A DNA stretch of 64,000 nucleotides, taken from positions 1 to 64,000 of the forward strand of contig JAGBMJ010000015.1 of NCBI GenBank assembly GCA_017634975.1. The letters run 5' to 3'. A model generated the notes under the pieces. It was given only the letters and a program-made list of their open reading frames with translations. It was not told the origin of the DNA and did not search any database. The stretch is from Lachnospiraceae bacterium. GTDB lineage: Bacteria; Bacillota; Clostridia; Lachnospirales; Lachnospiraceae. Shown here one piece after another: positions 50,503-60,229 of the stretch. How positions within the stretch are numbered: the first letter of the stretch is position 1; each line of letters begins with the position of its first letter. Position numbers and translations under genes: made by a program.

Positions 50503-50504
50503 TA

Positions 50505-50533
50505 TTGTAATATATCCTGCAATAGTGTATAAT
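50505..50533 (+). promoter_or_regulatory. Promoter of the L,D-transpeptidase gene
   Basis: TTGTAA (50505-50510) and perfect TATAAT (50528-50533) are 17 bases apart. The predicted transcript start near 50540 lies after a TTG at 50536, which rules that codon out as a start. Confidence 0.6.
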
Positions 50534-50586
50534 ATTTGCTACAATTTTTAACCATTATATTGGTCGGTTATTTAGGGATGCAGATT

Positions 50587-52323
50587 ATGAAAAAGAAGAC
50601 AGGAGTGATCATCGGGATCGCCGTACTCGGAGTGCTGGCAGTTGTCTATTTTGGTGTGGCTTTTTATTACAGTTCACATCTGTTCTATAATACCCGCGTG
50701 GGCGGTGTTTCGTATGGCAATCTTTCCCCGGCGGAAGCAGAAAGCAGGCGCAGCAGCGAGGACATGCAATACAGCATAAAGATCCTGGGACGTGGTGGTG
50801 CAGAGGCGGTGCTTACCGCACAGGATATTGGTTTTCAGTGTATTTACACAAAAACCATGGGACAGATCAAGCAGGAACAGAACCCGTTTTTGTGGCCGAT
50901 GAGTTTCTTTGCAGTGGAAGACCATACTTCCGATCGTACGGTTGATTTTGACAGGACCCTTCTGGCACAGAAACTGGGTGCGATCAGTTTCCTGCAGACG
51001 GAAAATATGATACAGCCCAAGGATGCACATTTGGGTGGTTTTGACAAGCAGGAACACCGCTATGTGATCGTCCCGGAAGAAGAGGGCACGGTGATCATAC
51101 CGGAGCGTATGCAGCAGAGCGTGCAGAATGCTGTACTGCAGCATCTGGAACAGGTGGATCTGGATGAGAACGGATGCTATCGTGAACCGGCGGTACGTTC
51201 GGACGATGCGACGCTCACTGCGGAGCTGGATGCGCTGAACTCCTTTACCGAAGCGGAAGTGACCTATACCATCGGTGACGAAAAGGAAGTGGTGGATTTC
51301 TCTGTTTTCGGAGACTGGGTCGATGAAATCGGCGGCAGTGTTTCCCTGAACGAAGCAAAAGTTGCCGAGTATGTGGAAAAGGTCGATGAGAAATACAGCA
51401 CCTATCGGAAGGATGAAGAGTTTACCACGGTAGACGGTTATCTGTTAAAACTGCCGAAGGGTGATTTTGGATGGAAGATCAATGTAGAAGAAGAATCGGA
51501 GCAGCTGAAGACCGAACTGCTGGCGGGAACGAAGACCGAGCGTGAGCCGGTATGGTATTCCAAAGGGGCGGCTTTTGGCGAGAATGATATCGGTGATTTC
51601 TATGTGGAAGTGGATATCACCAACCAGACGGTTTATGTGGTAGACAAAGGCGAAGTGACGTTTACTACGCAGTGTGTGACCGGCAGTGTCGCAAAGCACT
51701 GTGATACGCCTGCAGGCATTCATGCGGTGTTTTATATGGCACGTAATGCCGTATTGCGCGGGCCGGATTATGCGACTCCGGTGAAGTACTGGATGCCGTT
51801 CAACAAGGGGATCGGTCTGCATGATGCATCGTGGAGATCCCGTTTCGGCGGAAACATCTATCAATACAGCGGCTCCCATGGCTGTGTGAATCTGCCGACC
51901 GCTGCCGCAAAGAAGATCTATGACCTGGTGTATGTCGGATGTCCGGTCATCTGTTATTATCTGGATGAACGCTACATCGTATCGGAGCCGGAACCGGAAG
52001 AACCGGAACCGACGGAAGAGGGACCGAGTGAGACACCTACGCCTACGCCGACCCCGGGACCTACGATCATTGAGGAAGAGCCGACACTGGCACCGACGCA
52101 GACCGAAGTACCGGTATTCCCGGAGGGAACGGTTTACCTGCCGGATGGTACGTTCCTGTTACCGAATGGTATTATCCTGTATCCGGACGGCACCGCGATC
52201 TACCCGGGCGGCGTGATCGTATATCCGGACGGAACGGTAGTGGATCCGAATGCACCTGCCGCCACGCCGGCGCCGGTGCCCGCAGAGAATGCAAATGCGG
52301 AAAATGCGGGAACGGAAGGATGA
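50587..52323 (+). CDS. Membrane-anchored L,D-transpeptidase (YkuD)
   Basis: One membrane helix (about residues 7-27) is followed by a PG4-like region and a YkuD domain. The active site is HDASWRSRF and, 14 residues on, SHGCVNLP with the nucleophile Cys at about 433. It makes 3-3 peptidoglycan cross-links or anchors wall proteins. The C-terminus is Pro/Glu/Thr-rich, then has four PDGT-type repeats (LPDGTF, LPNGII, YPDGTA, YPDGTV), perhaps a wall-binding or spacer module. The start at 50587 fits the promoter and a TTTAGGGA site; 50578 is an alternative. Confidence 0.9.
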   Translation: MKKKTGVIIGIAVLGVLAVVYFGVAFYYSSHLFYNTRVGGVSYGNLSPAEAESRRSSEDMQYSIKILGRGGAEAVLTAQDIGFQCIYTKTMGQIKQEQNPFLWPMSFFAVEDHTSDRTVDFDRTLLAQKLGAISFLQTENMIQPKDAHLGGFDKQEHRYVIVPEEEGTVIIPERMQQSVQNAVLQHLEQVDLDENGCYREPAVRSDDATLTAELDALNSFTEAEVTYTIGDEKEVVDFSVFGDWVDEIGGSVSLNEAKVAEYVEKVDEKYSTYRKDEEFTTVDGYLLKLPKGDFGWKINVEEESEQLKTELLAGTKTEREPVWYSKGAAFGENDIGDFYVEVDITNQTVYVVDKGEVTFTTQCVTGSVAKHCDTPAGIHAVFYMARNAVLRGPDYATPVKYWMPFNKGIGLHDASWRSRFGGNIYQYSGSHGCVNLPTAAAKKIYDLVYVGCPVICYYLDERYIVSEPEPEEPEPTEEGPSETPTPTPTPGPTIIEEEPTLAPTQTEVPVFPEGTVYLPDGTFLLPNGIILYPDGTAIYPGGVIVYPDGTVVDPNAPAATPAPVPAENANAENAGTEG

Positions 52324-52373
52324 GGGTATCTGTCAGAACCGGCGGGACCTGAACAGTTACGGATGAGGACGTA

Positions 52374-53846
52374 TTGGGAACATTACTGGAACAGATAGAA
52401 GAATACAGCAAAAAGGGAGCGTATCCTTTTCACATGCCGGGGCATAAACGGCAGGGGAAGGGGATGCCCCCTTTTTTTGCGCAGTGGTTTGAGAGGGATC
52501 TGACCGAGATCCCGGGGCTGGATGATCTGCACGCCCCGGAAGGGATCCTTCGGGAGGCACAGGAGAGAGCTGCTGCATTATATGGTTCGCGGCAGAGTTT
52601 CTTTCTGGTAAACGGCAGTACGGCAGGTGTGCTGGCGGCAGTTTCGGCATCGGTAAAAAAGGGCGGTACGATCCTGATGCAGAGGGCGTCGCATCGCTCG
52701 GCTTATCATGCAGTACAGCTCCGGGATCTGAAAGTACGCTATCTCTATGGCAGACAGGTAGTGTGCGGAGCGGCCGGCCGGATCGGTACGGGTGTGGATG
52801 CGGAAGAAGTACGGGAAGCCGTGGAGCGTGACCCGCAGATCGAAGCGGTATTTCTGACCTCACCGTCGTATGACGGTTTTTCATCGGATCTGTCGGGGAT
52901 CGCTGCTTATCTTCACAGCAGGAACATTCCGTTGATCGTGGATGCGGCCCATGGTGCGCATCTGGGATTTTCGGAGTATTTTCCGAAAAGTGCGTTGCAG
53001 GAAGGCGCGGATGTGGTTGTGATGAGTGTGCATAAAACACTTCCGGCGCCAACGCAGACAGCTCTGCTGCACCTGGGAAGCGGAAGGGTATCGGCAGAAC
53101 GGATACAGAAGTTTTTAAGCATCTATCAGACATCGTCCCCGTCCTATCTGCTGATGGCGGCGATCGATGACTGCGTAAAACAGGTGTCGGAATGGGATAC
53201 TTCTGTATGGAAGGATTTTTATGAGCGCCGCAGACGGTTGAGCGAGCGGCTGTACCGCCTGGAGCGGATCGGGATCTGGGACTGTTTCGGAAGACATAAT
53301 ATACCGGATGCTGATGCTTCCGGGCAGAATCCTGAGGCAGGAAAGCTCCTGGTATTTCCGCCGGATGGAAAAAGCGGTGTAGTGCTGGGGGAATGGCTGA
53401 CAGGGGAAGGAGTACAGTGTGAGATGGCACTCCCGGCGTATGTGCTTTTGATCTGCTCCGTATGCGATACCGAAGAGGGCTATGAGAAACTGGCAGAAGC
53501 GTTGGAGAAGCTGGATCGTAAGCCGGAGATCCTGTCTGACCGCCGGAGTGTATATGAAGGAAGCAGTGCAGAACGATCCGGAGGAGCGGCAGTGTCTGTG
53601 ATCCGGGAGGATAGTCTGCAAAGCCGGGCAACAGAGGATCTGTCACTTTTGATCGGGGAAGCGGCGGAAGCACCGGCGGAAAAGCTCCTTTTGTCGGGGG
53701 CGGTCGGCCGTTTCAGTGCGGGATTTGTTTCGGTGTATCCGCCGGGACAGCCGATCCTGGTACCGGGGGAGAGGATCACAGAAGGGAAGGCAGAGGAACT
53801 GATGGGATTGCTGCAGCAGGGGGCAGCCGTGCAGGGATTGTATTAG
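52374..53846 (+). CDS. Orn/Lys/Arg decarboxylase-family PLP enzyme
   Basis: The 490-residue protein has FHMPGHKRQGKG, EIPGLDDLHAPEGIL and FLVNGSTAGVLAAV. The PLP lysine is in MSVHKTLPAPTQTALLH at about residue 221. This is the short Firmicutes branch (YaaO-like, no N-terminal wing domain) of aminotransferase-fold decarboxylases acting on basic amino acids. The C-terminal domain is present. The start is TTG with a GAGGA site. Substrate (Arg, Lys or Orn) is not decided by sequence. Confidence 0.85.
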   Translation: MGTLLEQIEEYSKKGAYPFHMPGHKRQGKGMPPFFAQWFERDLTEIPGLDDLHAPEGILREAQERAAALYGSRQSFFLVNGSTAGVLAAVSASVKKGGTILMQRASHRSAYHAVQLRDLKVRYLYGRQVVCGAAGRIGTGVDAEEVREAVERDPQIEAVFLTSPSYDGFSSDLSGIAAYLHSRNIPLIVDAAHGAHLGFSEYFPKSALQEGADVVVMSVHKTLPAPTQTALLHLGSGRVSAERIQKFLSIYQTSSPSYLLMAAIDDCVKQVSEWDTSVWKDFYERRRRLSERLYRLERIGIWDCFGRHNIPDADASGQNPEAGKLLVFPPDGKSGVVLGEWLTGEGVQCEMALPAYVLLICSVCDTEEGYEKLAEALEKLDRKPEILSDRRSVYEGSSAERSGGAAVSVIREDSLQSRATEDLSLLIGEAAEAPAEKLLLSGAVGRFSAGFVSVYPPGQPILVPGERITEGKAEELMGLLQQGAAVQGLY

Positions 53847-53909
53847 CGGGCTTTCCGGAGAGAAAACGCGGGAAAGGACCTATTTAAGTAAGAAACGGGG
53901 GATTATAAA

Positions 53910-55016
53910 ATGGAATTAAAAACGATCAGCTTGACCGATACCGAAAACTATCGCGTGCAGGGACGTACCACGGAAGAACGGGATCCGCTGACACTTCTCT
54001 GGTCAGGATCTTCCCTGGATCTGTGCGTACAGTGCAGTGAACTGTGGGTGGAGATGGAAGGACCGTTTGAAACGCTGGAAAACTGGGTGGCGTTTGAAGT
54101 GAATGGTGCGGTTCTGGCGCGTCAGATGGTAAACCCGGAGCGAAGCTGGGTGTGCGTATTCCGGGCGAGAAATGCGGCAAAGCCTACCGATGTACGTATC
54201 ATCAAGGAAGTACAGGCAATGAACGCCGATCCGAAGCATTGTATAAAGATCCATCGTCTTCGTCTGGACGGGGAACTATTGCCGGTAGCGCTGAAAAAGC
54301 ATAAGATCGAGTTCATCGGAGACAGCGTGACCTCGGCAGAGGGCGCGATCGGGGATACAAAGGAAGAAGACTGGATCGCGATGTTCTTCAGTCATGTGCG
54401 CTCGTATCCGTACATGGTTTCGAAAGAACTGGATGCGGAGTATCGTATCGTATCCCAGAGCGGCTGGGGGACGTATGTATCGTGGGATAACCGGAAGGAG
54501 TACGTGATCCCGCGGTATTATGAACAGATCTGCGGGCTGGTACCGGCGGAGAATTTTGCTCCGGCGGGCTTTCATGAAAAGAATGATTTTTCCAAATGGC
54601 AGCCGGATGTGATCTGCGTGAACCTCGGAACCAACGATGACGGGGCATTCCAGAATCCTGCATTTACCGATCCGGTGACCGGGGAAACAACGGGGATGCG
54701 TATGGACGGGGATGTCTATAATGAAGAGGATCGGCAGAATATCCGGCAGGCGATGCAGGATTTTCTGGTGATGCTGCGCAAAGATAATCCGAAGGCACGG
54801 ATCCTGTGGTGCTTCGGCATTTTGGGAGACCGGATGGGAGCTACGATCCGGGAGGCGATCGCGGAGTATACGAAGGCAAGCGGGGATACACATGTGGAGT
54901 ATCTGGCGATCCCGGAGACGACACCGGAAACCGTAGGCGCCCGCTGGCATCCCGGGTATGCTGCGCACCGTGCGGCAGCGGATGTGATCGTGAAGCGTAT
55001 CCGGCAGGTCCTATAG
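53910..55016 (+). CDS. SGNH/GDSL esterase, CE2-like
   Basis: The 368-residue protein has an N-terminal jelly-roll-like domain (about 1-125) and a SGNH domain. Motifs are FIGDSVTSAEG with Ser about 138, LGTNDDGAF, and the catalytic His in ARWHPGYAAH. This two-domain plan is that of CE2 acetyl-esterases, which remove O-acetyl groups from xylan or glucomannan. No signal peptide is evident, so it should act on internalised oligosaccharides. The mannose genes next to it make mannan-derived substrates plausible. Confidence 0.8.
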   Translation: MELKTISLTDTENYRVQGRTTEERDPLTLLWSGSSLDLCVQCSELWVEMEGPFETLENWVAFEVNGAVLARQMVNPERSWVCVFRARNAAKPTDVRIIKEVQAMNADPKHCIKIHRLRLDGELLPVALKKHKIEFIGDSVTSAEGAIGDTKEEDWIAMFFSHVRSYPYMVSKELDAEYRIVSQSGWGTYVSWDNRKEYVIPRYYEQICGLVPAENFAPAGFHEKNDFSKWQPDVICVNLGTNDDGAFQNPAFTDPVTGETTGMRMDGDVYNEEDRQNIRQAMQDFLVMLRKDNPKARILWCFGILGDRMGATIREAIAEYTKASGDTHVEYLAIPETTPETVGARWHPGYAAHRAAADVIVKRIRQVL

Positions 55017-55023
55017 CCCTTAT

Positions 55024-55052
55024 TTGACAATCCCATAGGGCTGCCCTATAAT
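55024..55052 (+). promoter_or_regulatory. Consensus sigma-A promoter for manC-manA
   Basis: A perfect TTGACA (55024-55029) and a perfect TATAAT (55047-55052) are separated by 17 bases, so strong constitutive transcription is predicted. Confidence 0.85.
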
Positions 55053-55113
55053 CTGTTATGGTAAACCAAACTATCGGTACATTTTTGTATATTAAGAAGG
55101 AGACAATAGAAAC

Positions 55114-56418
55114 ATGAATATCATATTATTATCCGGCGGATCCGGAAAGCGCCTTTGGCCGTTATCCAATGACATCCGTTCCAAGCAGTTCATCAAGATC
55201 TTTAAAACGGAGAGCGGTTATCAGTCTATGGTGCAGCGTATCTATGGACAGATCAAGCAGACCGATCCGGATGCGACCGTGACCATTGCCACATCCAAGT
55301 CCCAGGTATCGGAGATCCATAACCAGCTGGGGAATAATGTTGGTATTTCCGTGGAGCCCTGTCGGAGAGATACTTTTGCGGCGATCGCACTGGCAACGGC
55401 GTATCTGCATGATGTGAAAGGAGTGCCGGAGGAGGAAGCCGTAGCGGTTTGCCCGGTGGATCCCTATGTGGATGCGGAATATTTCCGCTGCGTGAATGAA
55501 TTGTACAAAGCCGCAGCAAAGGGGGAGAAGAATCTGGTGCTGATGGGCATCGAGCCTACCTATCCTTCCGAAAAATACGGCTATATCAAGCCTGCGGCAG
55601 ACGGTTCATGGGGCTTTACGGAAAAACCGACCGAGGAGAAGGCAAAAGAGTATATCGCAGCCGGAGCTCTTTGGAACGGCGGTGTGTTTGCCTATAAGCT
55701 GTCATACGTCCTGAATAAGGCAAAAGAGCTGCTGGGCACCTCCGACTATTCCGAGCTGTTTAACGGCTACGATCAGTTAAAGAAAATTTCGTTTGACTAT
55801 GCGGTCGTAGAGCAGGAGACCTCGATCGATGTGCTCAAGTATGCCGGACAGTGGAAGGATCTGGGAACCTGGAATACACTGACTGAGGCGATGGAAGAAA
55901 ACATCGTTGGCGAAGGTATCTTAAACGAGACCTGTGAAAATGTGCATGTGGTAAACGAGCTGGGAGTTCCGGTATTGGCAATGGGTCTGAAGGATGTGGT
56001 GATCTCCGCGTCTCCGGAAGGTATCCTGGTATCGGATAAAGAGCAGAGCAGCCGCATCAAGCCTTTTGTGGATGCGATCAATCAGCAGATCATGTTTGCG
56101 GAGAAAAGCTGGGGATCCTACCGTGTACTGGATGTGGAAGCAGGTTCCATGACGGTAAAGGTAACGTTGAATCCGGGACATAAGATGAATTACCACAGCC
56201 ATGATAAACGTGATGAGATCTGGAACGTGATCAGCGGATCCGGTAAAACGATCGTGGACGGAATGGAGCAGCTGATCACGCCGGGGGATGTGATTACGAT
56301 GGCAGCAGGCTGCAAGCATACCGTGATCGCGGGAGACCAGGGACTGCAGCTGATCGAAGTGCAGCTTGGGAAAGATATTTCCTCTGCGGATAAACATAAA
56401 TACGAAATGCCGGTATAA
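55114..56418 (+). CDS. manC: Mannose-1-phosphate guanylyltransferase with cupin domain (ManC-like)
   Basis: The 434-residue protein has the nucleotidyltransferase signature LLSGGSGKRLWPLSND at the N-terminus, VCPVDPYVDAEYF and the GYIKPAADG and FTEKPTEEKA segments. A C-terminal cupin (KMNYHSHDKRDEIWNVISG; ITPGDVITMAAGCKHTV) is typical of type II phosphomannose isomerase/GMP fusions. It makes GDP-mannose from mannose-1-P, and possibly isomerises as well. The next gene starts three bases after its stop. Confidence 0.9.
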   Translation: MNIILLSGGSGKRLWPLSNDIRSKQFIKIFKTESGYQSMVQRIYGQIKQTDPDATVTIATSKSQVSEIHNQLGNNVGISVEPCRRDTFAAIALATAYLHDVKGVPEEEAVAVCPVDPYVDAEYFRCVNELYKAAAKGEKNLVLMGIEPTYPSEKYGYIKPAADGSWGFTEKPTEEKAKEYIAAGALWNGGVFAYKLSYVLNKAKELLGTSDYSELFNGYDQLKKISFDYAVVEQETSIDVLKYAGQWKDLGTWNTLTEAMEENIVGEGILNETCENVHVVNELGVPVLAMGLKDVVISASPEGILVSDKEQSSRIKPFVDAINQQIMFAEKSWGSYRVLDVEAGSMTVKVTLNPGHKMNYHSHDKRDEIWNVISGSGKTIVDGMEQLITPGDVITMAAGCKHTVIAGDQGLQLIEVQLGKDISSADKHKYEMPV

Positions 56419-56420
56419 CT

Positions 56421-57410
56421 ATGACAGAACAAAGACAACCATTCCTGTTAAAACCTGCGGCAAAAGATTATCTGTGGGGTGGTTCGAGACTCAACGATGA
56501 TTTTGCAAAAGACATTCCACTATCGCCCTTGGCGGAGACGTGGGAGTGCAGTACGCATCCGGACGGAGAGTCCTTGATCGCATCCACCGGTCAGACACTT
56601 ACGGCAGTGCTTGCGGAGCATCCGGACTGGCTGGGAACGCATCCGCTTTCCGTTACGGGAGGTAAGCCGGAACTGCCGATCCTGGTCAAACTGATCGATG
56701 CCAAAAAGGATCTGAGTGTACAGGTACATCCCGATGATGAATATGCCCTGCGGGTAGAAAACTCACTGGGCAAGACCGAGATGTGGTATGTTCTGGATGC
56801 GCGGAAGAATTCGAAACTGATCTATGGTTTTAACCGTGATGTCACCGCGGAAGTGGTAAAACGTGCGCTGGAGGAAGGAACGATCGAAAAGATCCTAAAC
56901 CATGTGCCGATCCGTAAGGACGATCTGTTCTTTATTGAGGCAGGAACCGTGCATGCCATCGGAGCGGGGGCGCTGATCGCCGAGATCCAGGAGAGCAGCA
57001 ATATCACTTATCGTCTGTATGACTACAACCGGAAGGACAAGAACGGCAACACGAGAGAGCTGCATATCGAAAAAGCTCTGGAGGTCGCAGATCTGCGTTC
57101 CTCTCTGGAACCGCGTCAGCCCATGCGTGTTTTAAAATACCGCAACGGGTATGCCAGTGAGCTGCTGACCCGCTGCAAATATTTTCAGGTAGAGCGGGTA
57201 TTGCTCAATACCGAGATCCAAAGGCGCCTGGTGGACTTCAAAACCGATGCCGGCAGCTTTCACACACTGCTTTGCGTGGACGGCTGCGGCAGTATGAGCG
57301 GCGACGGTTTTATGCTCAATTTCTTTAAAGGTGACTGTATCTTTGTTCCGGCCGAAAGTATGGTGGTCCATATGCATGGCCGGGCACAGCTGCTGAACAT
57401 AAGCTGCTGA
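56421..57410 (+). CDS. manA: Mannose-6-phosphate isomerase, class I
   Basis: The 329-residue zinc cupin has LKPAAKDYLWGGSRLN at the start, AETWECSTHPDGES, SVQVHPDDEYALRVE with Zn-binding His, KTEMWYVLDA and FFIEAGTVHAIGAG. It interconverts fructose-6-P and mannose-6-P, feeding GDP-mannose synthesis or mannose catabolism. It sits directly after manC, so both steps are co-expressed. The short Bacillus-type form is used. Confidence 0.92.
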   Translation: MTEQRQPFLLKPAAKDYLWGGSRLNDDFAKDIPLSPLAETWECSTHPDGESLIASTGQTLTAVLAEHPDWLGTHPLSVTGGKPELPILVKLIDAKKDLSVQVHPDDEYALRVENSLGKTEMWYVLDARKNSKLIYGFNRDVTAEVVKRALEEGTIEKILNHVPIRKDDLFFIEAGTVHAIGAGALIAEIQESSNITYRLYDYNRKDKNGNTRELHIEKALEVADLRSSLEPRQPMRVLKYRNGYASELLTRCKYFQVERVLLNTEIQRRLVDFKTDAGSFHTLLCVDGCGSMSGDGFMLNFFKGDCIFVPAESMVVHMHGRAQLLNISC

Positions 57411-57488
57411 CGTTAAAAAACGGAATAAAAACAGAATAAAAATAGAAAGGATATGTACTGGTATACTGCAGTATAGACGGACAAAACG

Positions 57489-58175
57489 ATGCCGGTAATG
57501 GATGAATTTAAGGAGGAGCGGGAAAAGATCAAAACCGCATCTCCCGAAAAAAAATGGAAATATTTTAAGGACTACTATCTGAAATGGATGATCGCCGGCG
57601 GGATCGGAGTGGCGCTCGTCATTTCCTTCATTGTATCGATCGTGACCAAAAAAGACGATGTGCTGACAGTGCTGCTCATCAACTTTACGCCGTTGGAAAC
57701 CGCGGAAGCACAGGTAGAGCAATCGTTCACGGAGCAATATGTGGAAGATCCCAAAAAACAGCAGATACAGCTGGATACTACTTCGCGTATCGCGGTAGGA
57801 GAGGTATCGGGAAATGACCTCTCCACTTCAATGACCTATAGCTATGCGGATGAGGAAAGAGTTATGGCACTGGCCTATACCGGCAGCATCGATCTGATGA
57901 TCTCCGGAGAGGATGTGATCCGCAGGTATATGGAGGCGGAATGGTTTGTGCCGCTGGATACGGTATTGGATGCAGACACTCTGGCCGGTTTTGAAGCAGA
58001 AGGCAGGGTGATCTATTACGCCGATCAGCCGGCGGCGATCTGTATGGATACGGCCAAAGTACTGAATGAGAATTACTATTATGCCGGAGAAGGAGAACCG
58101 TCCCTGTATGCAGCATTCGGCGGCGGCAGTAAGCATGCGGATCTTGCAGTTCAATTTTTAAAATTTATCCAATAA
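57489..58175 (+). CDS. Membrane-anchored protein of unknown function
   Basis: The 228-residue protein has a charged N-terminus, one membrane helix (about 35-57: MIAGGIGVALVISFIVSIV) and an external domain. Its later part (SGEDVIRRYMEAEWFVPLD, VIYYADQPAAICMDTAKVL, KHADLAVQFLKFIQ) recalls extracellular solute-binding protein folds. No family was recognised. It is separated from manA by 78 bases and followed by a terminator. Confidence 0.55.
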   Translation: MPVMDEFKEEREKIKTASPEKKWKYFKDYYLKWMIAGGIGVALVISFIVSIVTKKDDVLTVLLINFTPLETAEAQVEQSFTEQYVEDPKKQQIQLDTTSRIAVGEVSGNDLSTSMTYSYADEERVMALAYTGSIDLMISGEDVIRRYMEAEWFVPLDTVLDADTLAGFEAEGRVIYYADQPAAICMDTAKVLNENYYYAGEGEPSLYAAFGGGSKHADLAVQFLKFIQ

Positions 58176-58184
58176 AACAAAGGT

Positions 58185-58212
58185 GCCGAAACCCGAATGT
58201 TTCGGCTTTTTT
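58185..58212 (+). terminator. Terminator
   Basis: GCCGAAAC (58185-58192) pairs with GTTTCGGC (58199-58206) and runs into six T. Confidence 0.9.
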
Positions 58213-58291
58213 CACCTTATGTTGCTATCGCAACCGCGCTCGGCGCGAGCATTCTGCAAGCAGAACACTTTCTTAAAAGAGGAGAAAAAAT

Positions 58292-59077
58292 ATGCAGTAC
58301 ACATTATCAGAATCGGATCGAATTTATACGGGAGAACACTATAGCGGAGATATCGGCGCGAGGGCGATCCATCCGGACGGAACACCATATCGTACCTTCC
58401 GTACCCAGACGGTGCTGGTGGATGGGGACCGCGTGCGTTTTGAAAACTGTACATTTGAGAATACGGCAGGTTCCGGTAAGGTGGCGGGGCAGGCAATCGC
58501 TCTGTACCTGGACGGGGATGACATTCATCTGGAAAACTGTATTCTGAAAGGGCATCAGGATACGCTGTTTCTGGCACCGCTTCCGCCCAAGGAGGTGGAG
58601 CCGGGAGGTTTCACCGGACCGAAGCAGCTGACCCCGCGTAAGGATCATACCGTATATTTCAAAAACTGCCGGATCGAGGGTGGCGTAGATTTTATCTTCG
58701 GCGGAGCCACAGCCTATTTTGAAGACTGTGAGTTTGTGAGTAACGAAGCAGGCTATGTGTTTGCACCTTCCACGCCGGAACATGTAGAGGTTGGATTTGT
58801 GGCGAAGAACTGCAGGTTTCTGCGGGCAGAAGGGATTCCGGACGGGAGCTGTTATATCGCGAGACCCTGGCGGATCTATGCGAAGCTTCGTCTGGAGGAC
58901 TGCTGGATGGATGCACACATCTGTCCGGCGGGATATCACGACTGGAATAAACCGGAAGCGCATGGGACAACGGTTTTTGAAGAATATCGGTCGAAAGGAC
59001 CCGGAGCAGAACAGGCAGACCGCCCGGACTGGGTAAGATTTGAATCCGGGGGGGAAGAAATTACAAAAACATCTTGA
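58292..59077 (+). CDS. Cytoplasmic pectin methylesterase (CE8)
   Basis: The 261-residue beta-helix enzyme removes methyl esters from galacturonate units. Family residues are present: Gln89 and Asp90 in GHQDTLF, Asp133 in GGVDFIFGG, Arg191 and Trp193 in ARPWR. It lacks a signal peptide and is shorter than the secreted enzymes, so it should act on imported oligogalacturonides. AAGAGGAG precedes the ATG. The next gene encodes an EIIC-type sugar permease, a plausible uptake partner. Confidence 0.92.
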   Translation: MQYTLSESDRIYTGEHYSGDIGARAIHPDGTPYRTFRTQTVLVDGDRVRFENCTFENTAGSGKVAGQAIALYLDGDDIHLENCILKGHQDTLFLAPLPPKEVEPGGFTGPKQLTPRKDHTVYFKNCRIEGGVDFIFGGATAYFEDCEFVSNEAGYVFAPSTPEHVEVGFVAKNCRFLRAEGIPDGSCYIARPWRIYAKLRLEDCWMDAHICPAGYHDWNKPEAHGTTVFEEYRSKGPGAEQADRPDWVRFESGGEEITKTS

Positions 59078-59112
59078 ATAAGAGGGTATTTTGTGATTAC
59101 ATATCAGGTATT

Positions 59113-60213
59113 ATGGAAAATGCTAAACAGAAGAATAAAGTTTATAAAAGCGTCATCGACCAGATCACGGGGATTTTTCTGCCGATCATTAATTACCTGA
59201 CGGCGGCCAGCATATTAAAAAGTGTAGTGATCCTGCTGGCCAACTTTGGCGTGCTTTCGAAAGAGAGTGGCGCATATATCCTTTTTTATGCAGTATCGGA
59301 CGGCTTCTTTTACTTTCTGCCGATGTTATTGGCGATCACGGCTTCGAAGCAGTGGAAGACAGACCTGTTCATCTCGATCCTTATTCCGATCGCCATGCTC
59401 TATCCGGATGTGTCGGCGATTCTGGAGAACGGAAAAACATTAGATTTTTTTGGTTTCACGGTACAGCCTGCAATTTACCATTCTTCCGTCATACCGGTAT
59501 TACTGGCAGTTGGTTTTCTGCATTTTGTGGAAAAGCCCTGCGATAAGTTTCTGCCGGAATCCCTGAAGGGATTTTTAAAGCCGATCCTCTGCTGTCTGAT
59601 CGTTCTGCCGGTGACATTTCTGCTGTTTGGTCCGATCGGTGGTTGGATCGGAAATGCACTTACGGCAGTCTTTTATTCCCTGTATGGTCTGAGTCCGGTT
59701 GTGGCAGGTGCATTTATGGGCTTTTTCATTCAACCTATGGTAGTGGTGGGGGCGCATTGGAGCATAGTTCCCGTAAGTATCACGGCAATCGCAACCACCG
59801 GCTCCGATTCGATCATGCCATTGCTTGGCGGAGCGGTATACGGACAGTGTGGTGCCAGTCTGGCAATGGCTGTCATTACGCATGAAAAGAAACAGAGAAA
59901 TATATCACTGCAGGCAGCGCTTTCATGTGCTTTGGGTGTTACGGAACCGGCACTCTTTGGGGTGACACTGACCAGACCGGGAGCAATGCTGGCTGCCTGC
60001 GGAGCAGGTGCTGTGGGAGGCGCGCTCGCCGGCTATGCAGGCACACAGTGCAATTCTTTTGCCTTTCCCAGTTTTATCACCAGTGTTGCTTTTGTGGGAA
60101 AGGGCTTTGGATTGTTTCTGCTTTCTATGGTTCTCGGTTTTGTGCTTGGATTTGTTTTGACACTCCTGCAGAAGAAATGGCTTGGAAATAATAACGGCAA
60201 GCCTTCATCATGA
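59113..60213 (+). CDS. Stand-alone PTS EIIC domain (beta-glucoside-like)
   Basis: The 366-residue membrane protein has about ten helices. It carries EIIC landmarks of the glucose/beta-glucoside superfamily (VGAHWSIVPVSITAIATTG; GVTEPALFGVTL). The EIIB and EIIA domains usually fused or adjacent are missing, so it must borrow them from elsewhere or act without phosphorylation. An upstream TTG at 59074 overlaps the esterase stop and would add 13 residues. The ATG at 59113 has only a weak AGG site. Coupling to the pectin methylesterase suggests a pectin-derived substrate. Confidence 0.75.
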   Translation: MENAKQKNKVYKSVIDQITGIFLPIINYLTAASILKSVVILLANFGVLSKESGAYILFYAVSDGFFYFLPMLLAITASKQWKTDLFISILIPIAMLYPDVSAILENGKTLDFFGFTVQPAIYHSSVIPVLLAVGFLHFVEKPCDKFLPESLKGFLKPILCCLIVLPVTFLLFGPIGGWIGNALTAVFYSLYGLSPVVAGAFMGFFIQPMVVVGAHWSIVPVSITAIATTGSDSIMPLLGGAVYGQCGASLAMAVITHEKKQRNISLQAALSCALGVTEPALFGVTLTRPGAMLAACGAGAVGGALAGYAGTQCNSFAFPSFITSVAFVGKGFGLFLLSMVLGFVLGFVLTLLQKKWLGNNNGKPSS

Positions 60214-60229
60214 GCCCAGAAGTCGAAAA

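Noticed and set aside
50536-50586. TTG at 50536 as start of the L,D-transpeptidase
   Set aside because: It lies two bases after a TATAAT box, before the likely transcript start.
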